This document shows positions 19,600 through 28,959 of a DNA stretch of 36,922 nucleotides, one piece after another. Position 1 is the first letter of the stretch; every line of letters begins with the position of its first letter. Source of the DNA: a virus; the IMG/VR virus record IMGVR_UViG_3300025543_000085, positions 1 through 36,922 of that record; one strand, given 5' to 3'. A program made the position numbers and the translations under genes. The notes beneath the pieces are model-generated. The model did no database searches. It had not been told where the DNA came from and was given only the letters and a program-made list of their open reading frames with translations.

Positions 19600-21905
19600 A
19601 AAATCAGATCACATTTGTAACATCATTAAACGAAGAAGGATACAATAAATATGGTAAACAAATGCTTGAAGCAGTCCATAAATTTTGGGCTGAAGACTTG
19701 CGTCTGGTCTGTTTTTATCACGATTTTGACATTAATAAGTATAATCCAGTTGTTAGTGACAGGATACATTTTCGTAATCTAAATGAACTTGAAGACCTTT
19801 TAGACTATCGAGAAACTTTTAAAAAACATGATGGCAACATGTCCGGTTCCTACAACTGGAGACTAGATGCTATAAAGTGGTGCCATAAGGTATTCGCACT
19901 ATCCGAACAAGCATTCGACATGGCTGAAGAATCTATTGAAGCTGGTTGGATGGTTTGGATTGATGCGGATACCGTTACCACTAAACCTTTTAGTGCTAAA
20001 GATATTAAACCTTATCTTAATGATAAAGTATCGCTTGTTCATTTAGGACGTACTGCCACTGATTACAGTGAAACTTCTTTTGTTGGGTTTAACTTAAACA
20101 GAGAAAATGCTCTTAGATTTATTGCAGATTTGCGTGGGGCTTATATGAGTGGAGAAGTACTCAGCTATCGTGAATGGCATGATGGCTTTATCTTTGAACG
20201 TCTACTTAATATCTATAAAGCACATGGAACTAACGTACACAATCTTACGCCTGATGTAAAAGACTTAGACGCATTTGGAGTGTCTCCTCTATCACAATGG
20301 ATGATTCATTTTAAAGGTAATAAGAAAAACTTAATCTCAGATGTTAATGCTGTAGCTCCTGATATAAATGGACCTAAACGATACGGTCAGCTGCTTAAAA
20401 TTGTTAAGCATTACGAAGCTAAGTCAGTTGTAGAAACTGGAACATGGAACGGTGGTAGAGCTATTCAGATGGCTGAAGCAAGCTTCTCTACGGGCAATAA
20501 AGAATTTACTTATACTGGCTTTGATCTTTTTGAAGAAGCTACAGAAGAGAGTGACAAGAGAGAACTTAATACTAAAGCACATAACACAGTTGAAGCTGTA
20601 GGTAATAGACTTAAAGAGTATCAAGCTAAAGTAGCAGAAGATGGTAAGACATTTAACTTCACCCTTCATAAAGGTGACACTAATAAAACTGTACCTGCTT
20701 TGTCTCCCTCAGCAGATTTAATTTATATTGATGGTGGACATTCATATGAGACGACTAAAAGTGATTGGTTAAACACATCAGCTGATGTTGTAGTCTTTGA
20801 TGATTTCTTTTCAGAAGATATTCAGGGTAAGAAACCTGATGATGACGGTTGTGGTACTAACTTTGTAATTACAGATATTACAAAACAAATTAATGACGAT
20901 GGTAAAAAGTGGAGGATTAAAGTTCTCCCTTCTCAAGACGGTGTTAGAGATGGTGGTGTAACGCATCTAGCTGTAGTCCTTAAAGATGATAATCTTCCAG
21001 CCCTTCCTGAAGAGTTCTCTCGCATTCCTATTGTAGTGAATCCAAAAGACTGTATGCCTGATGACTACATAATTAATAATGTAAATGAGAATTTAAAGCT
21101 TCTCAAAGATGATCGTTGGATTAAGCGTTGCCGTATTACAGATGATCAATTAATTATTGTTTCAGGTGGAGACATTGATTATGAATCATTAAAAAATACA
21201 ATTGATAATTTAAAAGCTGATAAGATTGGTTATCGAATTGCATGTGTTAAACATGCTTACCCTAAACTCTTGAAGCATAAAATTTATCCTCACTTCTGTA
21301 TTATTCTTGATCCAAGACCTATTGATGGACTATCAACTCACGGTGTAGTAAGAAAAGATTTGTTTAAAAAGATACGTAAAGATACACTATTCTTAGTCGC
21401 TAGTATGACTGATCCTTCTGTTACTCAATACCTCTTAGATAAAAAAGCTAATATTAAAGTATGGCATGCTTACAGTGAAGCTATACGAGATAAAGATGCT
21501 AAAGAGCTAAAGACACATGATGATTGTAACATTGCTAATGATGCAGTTTTAGTAACTGGTGGAACTTGTGCAGCAATGAGAACTTTAGGAATGTTTCATG
21601 TATTGGGGTTTAGAACTTTTCAGATGTTTGGATTTGATTGCTCCGTCAGAGAGCCGTCTGACGACGATAAGAAAGAGCTTCTTGATACAGGTCAGTCGAA
21701 GTATATGCAGGTTGAAACGAATGGTGAAAAGTTCTGGACAACCGGAGAACTCTTAGCAATGGCTCAAGACTGTGAGAAATTGTTTGGAAGAGAAGACATT
21801 GATTTTAACATTATATTTAATGGCAGTAATACATTAGCATCGGAAGTCTTTAGAACTTCATTAAAAGCTAATGAACTTGATTATGTAGAAGACCTATGTC
21901 TGTAA
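19596..21905 (+). CDS. Three-domain protein: glycosyltransferase, SAM methyltransferase, DUF115 (Maf/MptE-like)
   Basis: This 769-aa protein joins three domains. Residues about 1-240 are glycosyltransferase-like, with WIDADTV carrying D123-A-D125 and SFVGFNL. Residues about 265-470 are a class I methyltransferase, with motif I VVETGTWNGGRA (E280, G282, G286) and DLIYIDGGHSYE (D379), like Methyltransf_24. Residues about 490-730 resemble DUF115 (LIIVSGGDIDYESLKNTI, PHFCIILDPRP), the domain of motility-associated Maf glycosyltransferases and MptE. It could build and methylate a glycan on a virion protein or host surface. It overlaps the upstream glycosyltransferase and the downstream terminase gene. 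Confidence 0.8.
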   Translation: MKNQITFVTSLNEEGYNKYGKQMLEAVHKFWAEDLRLVCFYHDFDINKYNPVVSDRIHFRNLNELEDLLDYRETFKKHDGNMSGSYNWRLDAIKWCHKVFALSEQAFDMAEESIEAGWMVWIDADTVTTKPFSAKDIKPYLNDKVSLVHLGRTATDYSETSFVGFNLNRENALRFIADLRGAYMSGEVLSYREWHDGFIFERLLNIYKAHGTNVHNLTPDVKDLDAFGVSPLSQWMIHFKGNKKNLISDVNAVAPDINGPKRYGQLLKIVKHYEAKSVVETGTWNGGRAIQMAEASFSTGNKEFTYTGFDLFEEATEESDKRELNTKAHNTVEAVGNRLKEYQAKVAEDGKTFNFTLHKGDTNKTVPALSPSADLIYIDGGHSYETTKSDWLNTSADVVVFDDFFSEDIQGKKPDDDGCGTNFVITDITKQINDDGKKWRIKVLPSQDGVRDGGVTHLAVVLKDDNLPALPEEFSRIPIVVNPKDCMPDDYIINNVNENLKLLKDDRWIKRCRITDDQLIIVSGGDIDYESLKNTIDNLKADKIGYRIACVKHAYPKLLKHKIYPHFCIILDPRPIDGLSTHGVVRKDLFKKIRKDTLFLVASMTDPSVTQYLLDKKANIKVWHAYSEAIRDKDAKELKTHDDCNIANDAVLVTGGTCAAMRTLGMFHVLGFRTFQMFGFDCSVREPSDDDKKELLDTGQSKYMQVETNGEKFWTTGELLAMAQDCEKLFGREDIDFNIIFNGSNTLASEVFRTSLKANELDYVEDLCL

Positions 21906-22399
21906 GTGAAAAGTATGAAATCTTCTGTCAACATTATGCACTAAGCCGTAATGGAACTGAGTCAGCTAAACAAGCAGGATACAGTAATAAATCAGCTGCT
22001 AATCAAGCTTCTAGATTACTTCAACGAAGTGAAATACAAGAACGTATTCTAGAAATAACTGGAGAACTATCTACTAATATTGATGTTGTCACAGAACTTG
22101 AAAAGCAATACATGACAGCGAAGTCCAATAATCATGGACAGACTGCTATTAAAGCATTGGAGATGTTAGGAAGAATTAGAGGTGCTAATCCTGATAATGT
22201 TGAGCAATCTCCTGAAACTTTAGAGAGAGAAATTATCAGGTGTTTAGAAATATTAGGTGAACAAAAAGTAATTGATTTAGTTGCTAATTGTAAATGGAAC
22301 TACAGTCTACCTACTCTTGAAGAAAAAGAAGAAATTGAATATATTCTAGAAGAGTCACTTACAGAAGAACCAGATATTACTGAAGACATAGAAAAATAA
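21896..22399 (+). CDS. Terminase small subunit
   Basis: The 167-aa protein has the N-terminal Terminase_2 (PF03592) pattern: EKYEIFCQHYALSRNGTESA, KQAGYSNKSAANQASRLLQR, then EIQERI. A central helical part and an acidic C terminus (LEEKEEIEYILEESLTEEPD) follow. It recognises viral DNA for packaging and recruits the large subunit, which is not in this window. It overlaps the upstream glycan gene by ten bases and ends one base away from the oppositely oriented endolysin, an unusual separation from the rest of the packaging and capsid genes. Confidence 0.85.
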   Translation: MSVSEKYEIFCQHYALSRNGTESAKQAGYSNKSAANQASRLLQRSEIQERILEITGELSTNIDVVTELEKQYMTAKSNNHGQTAIKALEMLGRIRGANPDNVEQSPETLEREIIRCLEILGEQKVIDLVANCKWNYSLPTLEEKEEIEYILEESLTEEPDITEDIEK

Positions 22400-22400
22400 A

Positions 22401-22862
22401 TTAGGATAAAAATAATTCTCTCTCTGCTTCTCTTCTTAGTACTAATCCTCTTAATTTACGTCCACCTGCACGGACCCACTTAGGCAGTTCATTAGCAGCT
22501 GCTAGTCTTTCATTTCTATTTAACTTCATTCTAAGTGTGGAATTTTGAAGGTTCCCTAATCCTAAATTATATGAGAAAGATATCAGAGCCGCATGTTCAT
22601 GTGGTTCAAGTTTAACTTTATTGATTAAACGTAGTACACCATAAGCAAACTTCTGTAGATCGTGTTCTAAGATATCTTCAGCTTCCTGTTGCGTTACATC
22701 AGGATCGTCTATTGTTACACGCTTACCATCAGGATATCTCGTAGCTCCGTAAGCTATCGTTGCTACGTTAGCAGGACAAAGATAAGCATATAGATGACAG
22801 CCTTCAAAGTGTTTTATAATTGGAACAGCTAACTCAATAGCTTTTTTTACTTCTTGTTCCAC
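22401..22862 (-). CDS. Endolysin, GH24 lysozyme
   Basis: The 153-aa enzyme carries the T4-lysozyme catalytic spacing E20-x8-C29-x5-T35 (FEGCHLYAYLCPANVAT), followed by AYGAT, HEHAALISFSYNLG and RGLVLRREAERELF. It cleaves the glycan strand of peptidoglycan at the end of infection. No signal or SAR helix is evident at the N terminus, so it should depend on a holin, and the holin gene overlaps its start by 16 bases. It is the last gene of the - strand transcript. Confidence 0.92.
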   Translation of the reverse strand: MEQEVKKAIELAVPIIKHFEGCHLYAYLCPANVATIAYGATRYPDGKRVTIDDPDVTQQEAEDILEHDLQKFAYGVLRLINKVKLEPHEHAALISFSYNLGLGNLQNSTLRMKLNRNERLAAANELPKWVRAGGRKLRGLVLRREAERELFLS

Positions 22863-23308
22863 TTTGATACCATTCTATTTCCAAACCAAAATGAAATTAC
22901 TGCAGCAAATAGTGCTTGAGTATCTTCTGACCAAACTAATGCTACTGCATCAGGGGCAGCTACTCCTTTAGCTGTTAGTGCAACATAAGCACTTACCTCA
23001 ACAAAACAGAATAGACCAAAGAAAGCATATGTAATAACTGGACGTACAGTTGCAGATAGTGTCGATGTCCATGATGCAGAATGCTCCTGTAGGCTGCTGT
23101 CGTGCTTGTACATGGCTTTCATCTGGTCTACGTCAGCTTTGGTATTGATTTCTTCTAATCGCTGCACATGGGCTTCAGATTGCGATTTAATCTGTATCTC
23201 CATAACCTTTAGTTCATGAGATTTATCTGCACGATCTTGGAAGAAAGACATCACAGAAGGAAGGAAGGATGTACCGAAGCCTAAGAGTGAACCTAAAAGT
23301 GATAACAT
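22847..23308 (-). CDS. Holin, 3TM superfamily (PF11351-like)
   Basis: The 153-aa protein has a hydrophobic N terminus (LLGSLLGFGTSFLPSVMSFF), a charged helical middle (HELKVMEIQIKSQSEAHVQR) and two C-terminal membrane helices (RPVITYAFFGLFCFVEVSAY and TQALFAAVISFWFGNRMV). This matches the three-TM holin family also found in gene transfer agents. It would open the inner membrane to release the endolysin, whose gene overlaps its 3' end. Confidence 0.85.
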   Translation of the reverse strand: MLSLLGSLLGFGTSFLPSVMSFFQDRADKSHELKVMEIQIKSQSEAHVQRLEEINTKADVDQMKAMYKHDSSLQEHSASWTSTLSATVRPVITYAFFGLFCFVEVSAYVALTAKGVAAPDAVALVWSEDTQALFAAVISFWFGNRMVSKWNKK

Positions 23309-23312
23309 TTAT

Positions 23313-26300
23313 TTACCTTTTTCTTTCATAACCTACATCTACTAAAGTATCTTCAAGACCATCTACAATGTCTCCTCTAAGACTATTAGCAATAGGAATA
23401 TTACCTAACAAAGGAACAATAGACGTAATGCTTCTAGCAACTGTTCGTGGATTACTACTAGATAAACCGCTAATTAAATCAGCTATTTTAGAAGGTATTG
23501 GACCCAATAGAACAGATAAAGGACTAGAGCCGTATTCCGACGCATCTATCATATCTTTAAGAAATGTTCCTGCTCCAAAAATACCAGTATTCATTAATAG
23601 ATGAAGCAGCATAGCTCCACCTTCTTTATCATCAAAAGAAGAGTCTTCATCGCCGTAACGAATTTCATCTTTTATTGCTTGAGCCGCAGCTGCAACTGTC
23701 ATAATCATTGCTAATGATAAAGCAGCTTTTACAGCAGCTTCAGGATTTTTAGGAAGACCACCAGCTTTACCGCCATACATTGGAGTTGTAATATCTCTCC
23801 AAATACGAAAACCTACAGTATTTCCAAACACTGTTAAAAATGCTTTTAATTGAAATATTAAAGCGTAATTAGGATCACTCATAAGTAGTGGTTTATTAAC
23901 AGTATTAGGAGCCATAATATTGTCATCAACAGCTTTAGATAAAGCTCTATTAATTAATGTAGGATTATCTTTTCCATTTGATTCAATCCATTCTGTAAGT
24001 GTTTTATTTGTTTTAGGATTAGCAATACCATAAATCTTTTGAAGTCTTGACGCAGCTTTATTGCCATCAACAGTTGGTTTACTTAAAGAGTTATCAGCCT
24101 GTGCACGAATTGCATCATCAAGTAAATTCTTACGCATAGCAGAGTAAGCCATGTATCTGCTTAACTGAGTTACTTCAGTGAGGAGTGTTAGTTTAAAAAA
24201 TGTATTTGTAATTTTTTTAGAAGTTGTAAATCCTTCAATTTCATTAAATCGTTCAGCTAAACTACCATCTAAACCCTGAAGAATATTTTCAAAATTCTTT
24301 TCCATTTCAGTTTTAGATATTTTAGGTAGGATACTACGTAAGGCTCTTCTAAATCCAATTCCTAATGTTTTAACTGTTAAAGGAAGAACGTGTTTAGGAG
24401 AAATACTTGAAAAAATAATAAAAGGTTCTGATAATGCAGTAAAAGCTGATAAAGCCATTGTTGAAATGTAACCCGCAGCTCTAGCAAAATTACTAATTTT
24501 TCTTAACGATTCATCTTGAATTTGCCATTTACCATTTATAGCTTTATGAAGGTCTTTTATTCTTTCAAATTCACCTTTAGTAACAGACTCTGGACTTTCA
24601 GTAAATAATTTATTAACTGCATCTGTAATCTTTTGATTACCAATACGATTTCCTACATTTAAAAAATGACTTGTAAGAACCGCCGACGCATTGTCTTCTA
24701 CTAATCCTGCATCAAATAAAGCATCTCTAGCGTTTTTAGGAAGTGTTCTACTTTCTTCAAACGATTCTTTTTTAGCTACAGTTTTACGTCCTTCAGAATC
24801 ATATTCCCAAGATAAATCTTTAACCATTGGTTGACTTTGATAGTCTGTATCTTTAAGATTCTCAATAAATCTATCAATACTAGAAGGTTTCATTCCTGCT
24901 TTAATTAAAACTTCTTTTGCTAATTTTCGTTGAGCTTTAGTAGATAATTTATAAGATACAGGAAGATAATCAGCTTCAAAATTAATATCAATACCTTGAT
25001 CTAGTAATTCTTGAAATAGACCAGTATACTTTGTTTTTTTAAGTTCAGCATTTTGTAAAATTTTATACTGTGGATTTTTAGATTGTACTTCAGCTAAAGC
25101 TGTTTGAACATTCTCAGGAGTAGGTTCTCCCAATCCTTTTAAAGTTTCATTAAAATTTTCTTTTACACTATTAAAGGCAGAGTAGTAAGTTCCATTAGCT
25201 TGTTCTTCAGTAAGCGCTCCCTTTTGAACAGCTTCAGAAATTTCATTTAATGTTTGCTTATTATTTACAATAGCATCATTTAAAGATTGTTCAGTAAGTG
25301 TAATACCTTCTTCATCAATCTCTCCTAAAAGATTTCGAATCTGTTTTGCAGCTTTATCAATTCTAACATCTGGAGAAGTATAAGTAGATTCGTTGGCTAA
25401 AGCTTTAGATAATTCTTTATTATCTTTTTTAGAAACAGGAGACTGAAAAGGAAGTTTTACAGATCGAACTAAATCATTTTCTTTTAGTATATTATTATAC
25501 TTATTAATAAATTTTGCAGTTGTCTCTGCTTTTACATCTGGTTGTGTATCAAATGCATTTTTAAGTTTAGAACCTAAATCAGATCGTTCAGCAAGATTAA
25601 TTAAAGGTGATGTAGATTTAGCAACTAACTTACGAGCAGCACCTATAAAACCTTCTTGAAAAGTATCAGTGTCTGATGCACGTTTACTTATTTCTGTATC
25701 TGCATCGTTTACTGAATTTAATAATTTTTCATTTTCTTTTTTTATTTCTTCTGCTAATTTCATAGGAACATATCGTTCTTTAGGAGCAAAGTTTTCAGTT
25801 ACTCCACGAATAGGTGCACCACCTGCAATACCTAAAGCAGCTGCATCTAATAAACGATTAATATTTTCATCTGTTTTATAAGGAAAAAGTCCTTCATCTG
25901 CAGACATTCCTGCAAATGAGATTTGGGTTTGTTCTTGAAAACCTTCAGTAATGCCTTCAGAAACACCGCCTTTAGCTGCCCCTTTAGCTGTAGTCTGGCC
26001 TATCTTTAACGCTTGACCTAATGCTGTTTCAGCTGCTTCTTCTCCTACATCTTTAGCTAAAACCTTTTTAACTTGATCCTTACCAAAGTTTTTAACTAAA
26101 CCGCTAAGTACAGAAGCTGCACCAATACGATCTAAAGCACCTATAACAGCACCACCAGCAATAGCATACTCTCTAGAATCTTTTTCAGAAGCTCCTAATT
26201 TTTTAGCTTCTTCATAAACTCCACCAGTGCCTTGAGCAGCGCCCACTAAAAAAGGAGCTACAAGTAAACTAGCCCCTCCAGTAATAGGAGCAGCTGCAGC

Positions 26301-26783
26301 ACCAGCTAAAACAGCTGCACCAGTTAATCCAAAACTACCAATAGCAGTTGCAACCATATCTTTAGCTAATAACGCACCTCTTTCAATGGCACCGCCTAAA
26401 CCTTCTTCATCATATAGATCAGATACCTCATCTATACCTTTTGTAAAACTTGCGCTTCTTTCTGAAGGTTTATATTTACTTATGTCTTCTTTTTGAGTTT
26501 CAATTCCACTATTAGCAATGTCTTTTAAAAAATCTAAATCAAGCTCATCACCATAAACTTTTAAACCACCAAAGAAATTTAACTGTGCTTCATCAAAACT
26601 TTTACCTACTCTACCTGTAAAAGTATCTTGACTTTTATAAGCTCCAGTAGACTGAGAAGTTCCTGTATTACCAATTAATTTTTGATATTCAGACAATGAA
26701 TTTGTAGGTTCACTTGTAGAAAGCGATCCTGCATCTAACTCATCTAAAATAGTTCCTATTTCTTTCTGAAGCATTTCAGCCAT
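23313..26783 (-). CDS. Large internal virion (DNA ejection) protein
   Basis: At 1156 aa this is the longest gene of the window. An N-terminal region (to about 130) is polar. Residues about 140-270 are Ala/Gly-rich and hydrophobic (TGAAVLAGAAAAPITGGASL). The middle is a long helical section, and the C terminus holds DPNYALIFQLKAFLTVFGN and an Ala-rich helix (VKAALSLAMIMTVAAAAQAI). This is the architecture of large ejection or core proteins in marine podoviruses, which enter the cell envelope and help carry DNA across. No lytic transglycosylase or RNA polymerase motif is visible. It sits between the other ejection proteins and the lysis genes. Confidence 0.75.
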   Translation of the reverse strand: MAEMLQKEIGTILDELDAGSLSTSEPTNSLSEYQKLIGNTGTSQSTGAYKSQDTFTGRVGKSFDEAQLNFFGGLKVYGDELDLDFLKDIANSGIETQKEDISKYKPSERSASFTKGIDEVSDLYDEEGLGGAIERGALLAKDMVATAIGSFGLTGAAVLAGAAAAPITGGASLLVAPFLVGAAQGTGGVYEEAKKLGASEKDSREYAIAGGAVIGALDRIGAASVLSGLVKNFGKDQVKKVLAKDVGEEAAETALGQALKIGQTTAKGAAKGGVSEGITEGFQEQTQISFAGMSADEGLFPYKTDENINRLLDAAALGIAGGAPIRGVTENFAPKERYVPMKLAEEIKKENEKLLNSVNDADTEISKRASDTDTFQEGFIGAARKLVAKSTSPLINLAERSDLGSKLKNAFDTQPDVKAETTAKFINKYNNILKENDLVRSVKLPFQSPVSKKDNKELSKALANESTYTSPDVRIDKAAKQIRNLLGEIDEEGITLTEQSLNDAIVNNKQTLNEISEAVQKGALTEEQANGTYYSAFNSVKENFNETLKGLGEPTPENVQTALAEVQSKNPQYKILQNAELKKTKYTGLFQELLDQGIDINFEADYLPVSYKLSTKAQRKLAKEVLIKAGMKPSSIDRFIENLKDTDYQSQPMVKDLSWEYDSEGRKTVAKKESFEESRTLPKNARDALFDAGLVEDNASAVLTSHFLNVGNRIGNQKITDAVNKLFTESPESVTKGEFERIKDLHKAINGKWQIQDESLRKISNFARAAGYISTMALSAFTALSEPFIIFSSISPKHVLPLTVKTLGIGFRRALRSILPKISKTEMEKNFENILQGLDGSLAERFNEIEGFTTSKKITNTFFKLTLLTEVTQLSRYMAYSAMRKNLLDDAIRAQADNSLSKPTVDGNKAASRLQKIYGIANPKTNKTLTEWIESNGKDNPTLINRALSKAVDDNIMAPNTVNKPLLMSDPNYALIFQLKAFLTVFGNTVGFRIWRDITTPMYGGKAGGLPKNPEAAVKAALSLAMIMTVAAAAQAIKDEIRYGDEDSSFDDKEGGAMLLHLLMNTGIFGAGTFLKDMIDASEYGSSPLSVLLGPIPSKIADLISGLSSSNPRTVARSITSIVPLLGNIPIANSLRGDIVDGLEDTLVDVGYERKR

Positions 26784-26798
26784 TTATACGTCTTATCC

Positions 26799-28517
26799 TT
26801 AAGATTTTCGATTTATTTCAGTGTCGAAAGGGTTTAGTGTACTTTCATAATTATACCGTTCATTAATATCATTTAATGATCTTGCAACTGCTTCTTCAGG
26901 AGATAGTTTATTAACTTCTATGTAATTTTTAGCACGAACTGATAATTCATTACTTATCTCTTTGTCTTTTATAAGTGTTTCTAATTTGTCTTTTTTATTT
27001 TCATCTTTAATTCCGCTAACAAATGTACTAGCTAAATTTCCTATTACCTCTATGTCATTTTGAGATGGAAGTTTGTAATCTTTACCATCATTTTGAGCTT
27101 TTATTAACTTAGTTTGTACGTCTAAATCTTGAGCATCCATAGTTCGAGCTTCACTAATTGCCTTAATTTGTTTTTCAGTTAAACCTAACTCCATCATTTT
27201 ATCTTGGAATCCTGCTTCAACATTAGCAGCTTCAAGTTCTCGTTCTCTTGTACGAGCTTCGCCAAGACCACCTAATGCAGTTTTAGCAGCTGGAATACTT
27301 GCATCAAGTAATCCTTTACCCTGCCCACCAGCTTCAGCAATTTGAAGACCAGCCATTGCAAGTTGAAGAAATTTATCACGTCCTATATCTTCTTTTTGTT
27401 GTTCACGTAATGCGGCACGTTGCTCTTTTAATGAAGTTGATTCAGCTTTTAACCCTTCAATACCCTGTAAATATGATTGTAGAGCAGCGTTCTGACCTCT
27501 TCTTCCTAATAAGATGTTTTCTCCTACACTTCCTGCTTCTTGCTTTTTAACATATCGTTTAGTTGGTAGATCAGCAAGACCACCAGCCTTACGTTTAATC
27601 TGACCACCATCAGCAAAAGCTTGTGCACCTGCAATACCTGCACCTGCAAGTCCTGCAAGTTGAGTACCTAAATTAGGCGGTGGAGTTGCAGTCTGTGTTA
27701 CACTAAATTGATTAGGCGTAAGTGGGAAACCCCTAATAATTGAACTATACTCTTGAAGAGTTCGTTCAGGATACTGAAGTTCTTCTTGAAACTGTTGATA
27801 CCCAATATCAAGACCACGTTGTCCCTGTTGTTGTTGTGCAGCACCTACACCACTTAATGCACCTAATTCAGCTAATGCAAGTCTGGGGGCTTGTTCACCT
27901 AAACCTGCAAGTTGTTGACCACCTGCAAGCTCTCGTCCCTTTTGACGTTCAAATTGTGCAGCACCTGTTTCAAATGCAGATTGCTGTCCTTTAGCTTGAA
28001 TATCAGCAAGTAATTGTGCTTCATTTCTACGCTGTTCAGATTCTTGAATAGCTTGACGAGAACCTCCAAAGCCACCTGCACCTACTGCTTGTGTGCCAAT
28101 ATTTTGTCGTTGAACATCACCACTACGCATAGCTTCACGTTTTTGAATATCAATGACTGACTGCATATAAGGAGACATATACTGTTGTGCTGCAGCTGTA
28201 TCAAATTGACCCAGTGATGCTTGTGTAGCATCTAAAGCAGGTTGCATATAAGTTTTACTTGAAGCAAGAGTAGGATCAGAAGCAAGACCACTACGAGCAA
28301 TCCCTGCAATTCCGCTTTGAGCTTCTAGCTGTTCAGGGCTAAACTCAGCAAGTCTTGGAGCAGGATAAGGAATATATCCTTCTGCATCACGAGCTTCCAT
28401 ACGGGTTTTAGACCTCTCTAGAATATCTGTGATGTATGGCTTTAGCTCTTCAGGAAACTCTGAAGTTTGACTTACCTGCTGTTGTGCTGGTGGCGGTGGG
28501 CTTCCTCCTCCTGACAT
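26799..28517 (-). CDS. Internal virion / ejection-type structural protein (572 aa)
   Basis: The protein begins MSGGGSPPPPAQQQVSQTSE and is rich in Gln, Ala and Gly with long helical stretches (QKREAMRSGDVQRQNIGTQA, GVGAAQQQQGQRGL). Near residues 305-320 it has ADGGQIKRKAGGLADLP, a glycine-turn motif repeated in marine phage virion proteins. The last third is helical and lysine/glutamate-rich. I take it as an ejection protein by composition and position next to the 1156-aa protein. The exact role is unknown. Confidence 0.7.
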   Translation of the reverse strand: MSGGGSPPPPAQQQVSQTSEFPEELKPYITDILERSKTRMEARDAEGYIPYPAPRLAEFSPEQLEAQSGIAGIARSGLASDPTLASSKTYMQPALDATQASLGQFDTAAAQQYMSPYMQSVIDIQKREAMRSGDVQRQNIGTQAVGAGGFGGSRQAIQESEQRRNEAQLLADIQAKGQQSAFETGAAQFERQKGRELAGGQQLAGLGEQAPRLALAELGALSGVGAAQQQQGQRGLDIGYQQFQEELQYPERTLQEYSSIIRGFPLTPNQFSVTQTATPPPNLGTQLAGLAGAGIAGAQAFADGGQIKRKAGGLADLPTKRYVKKQEAGSVGENILLGRRGQNAALQSYLQGIEGLKAESTSLKEQRAALREQQKEDIGRDKFLQLAMAGLQIAEAGGQGKGLLDASIPAAKTALGGLGEARTRERELEAANVEAGFQDKMMELGLTEKQIKAISEARTMDAQDLDVQTKLIKAQNDGKDYKLPSQNDIEVIGNLASTFVSGIKDENKKDKLETLIKDKEISNELSVRAKNYIEVNKLSPEEAVARSLNDINERYNYESTLNPFDTEINRKS

Positions 28518-28518
28518 G

Positions 28519-28950
28519 TTACTCTCCTCTCTCTATGTTCTTAGTCATGATAGTATATCCTTCTTTCCAATTAATTTTATTTAAAACTCGTAACCAGCCT
28601 TTACGTCCATATAGTATAAGTCTGGTACAATTGTTTTCTTTAGCAAATTCTTGGAATTGTGTTTCAGTTTCAAGTAAAAATTTAGTAAATTGTTTTCCGC
28701 TTACCATTCTCATTAGTAGTTCATTAAAGTTAGGATGTTTAACTATTTCAGTAACTGCTACACCCTGTATTTCTTTAGTATCTAAGTTAACTGCAATCCA
28801 TAAATCCCAACATTGATTTTCAATATAATACTGACAGTCTTTAAGAGAGTATTCTCCGTCAGTTCTTTCTAAACATTTTATAATTAAAGGGGTAACTGCA
28901 TCCCAGTAATATCCTGCATCTTTAGCAGATAAACGTACAAGCTCAATCAT
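28519..28950 (-). CDS. GNAT-like acetyltransferase in the virion module
   Basis: The 143-aa protein has the order of a small GNAT fold: an N-terminal YYWDAVTPLIIKCLERTD, WDLWIAVNLDTKEIQGVAVT for strands 2-4, and the C-terminal FAKENNCTRLILYGRKGWLR, WKEGYTIMTKNI. The acetyl-CoA loop (Q/RxxGxG/A) is not canonical, so activity is uncertain. Similar proteins sit among podovirus ejection genes and may be structural or modify virion proteins. The gap to the next - strand gene is one base. Confidence 0.65.
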   Translation of the reverse strand: MIELVRLSAKDAGYYWDAVTPLIIKCLERTDGEYSLKDCQYYIENQCWDLWIAVNLDTKEIQGVAVTEIVKHPNFNELLMRMVSGKQFTKFLLETETQFQEFAKENNCTRLILYGRKGWLRVLNKINWKEGYTIMTKNIERGE

Positions 28951-28959
28951 GTATAACCC

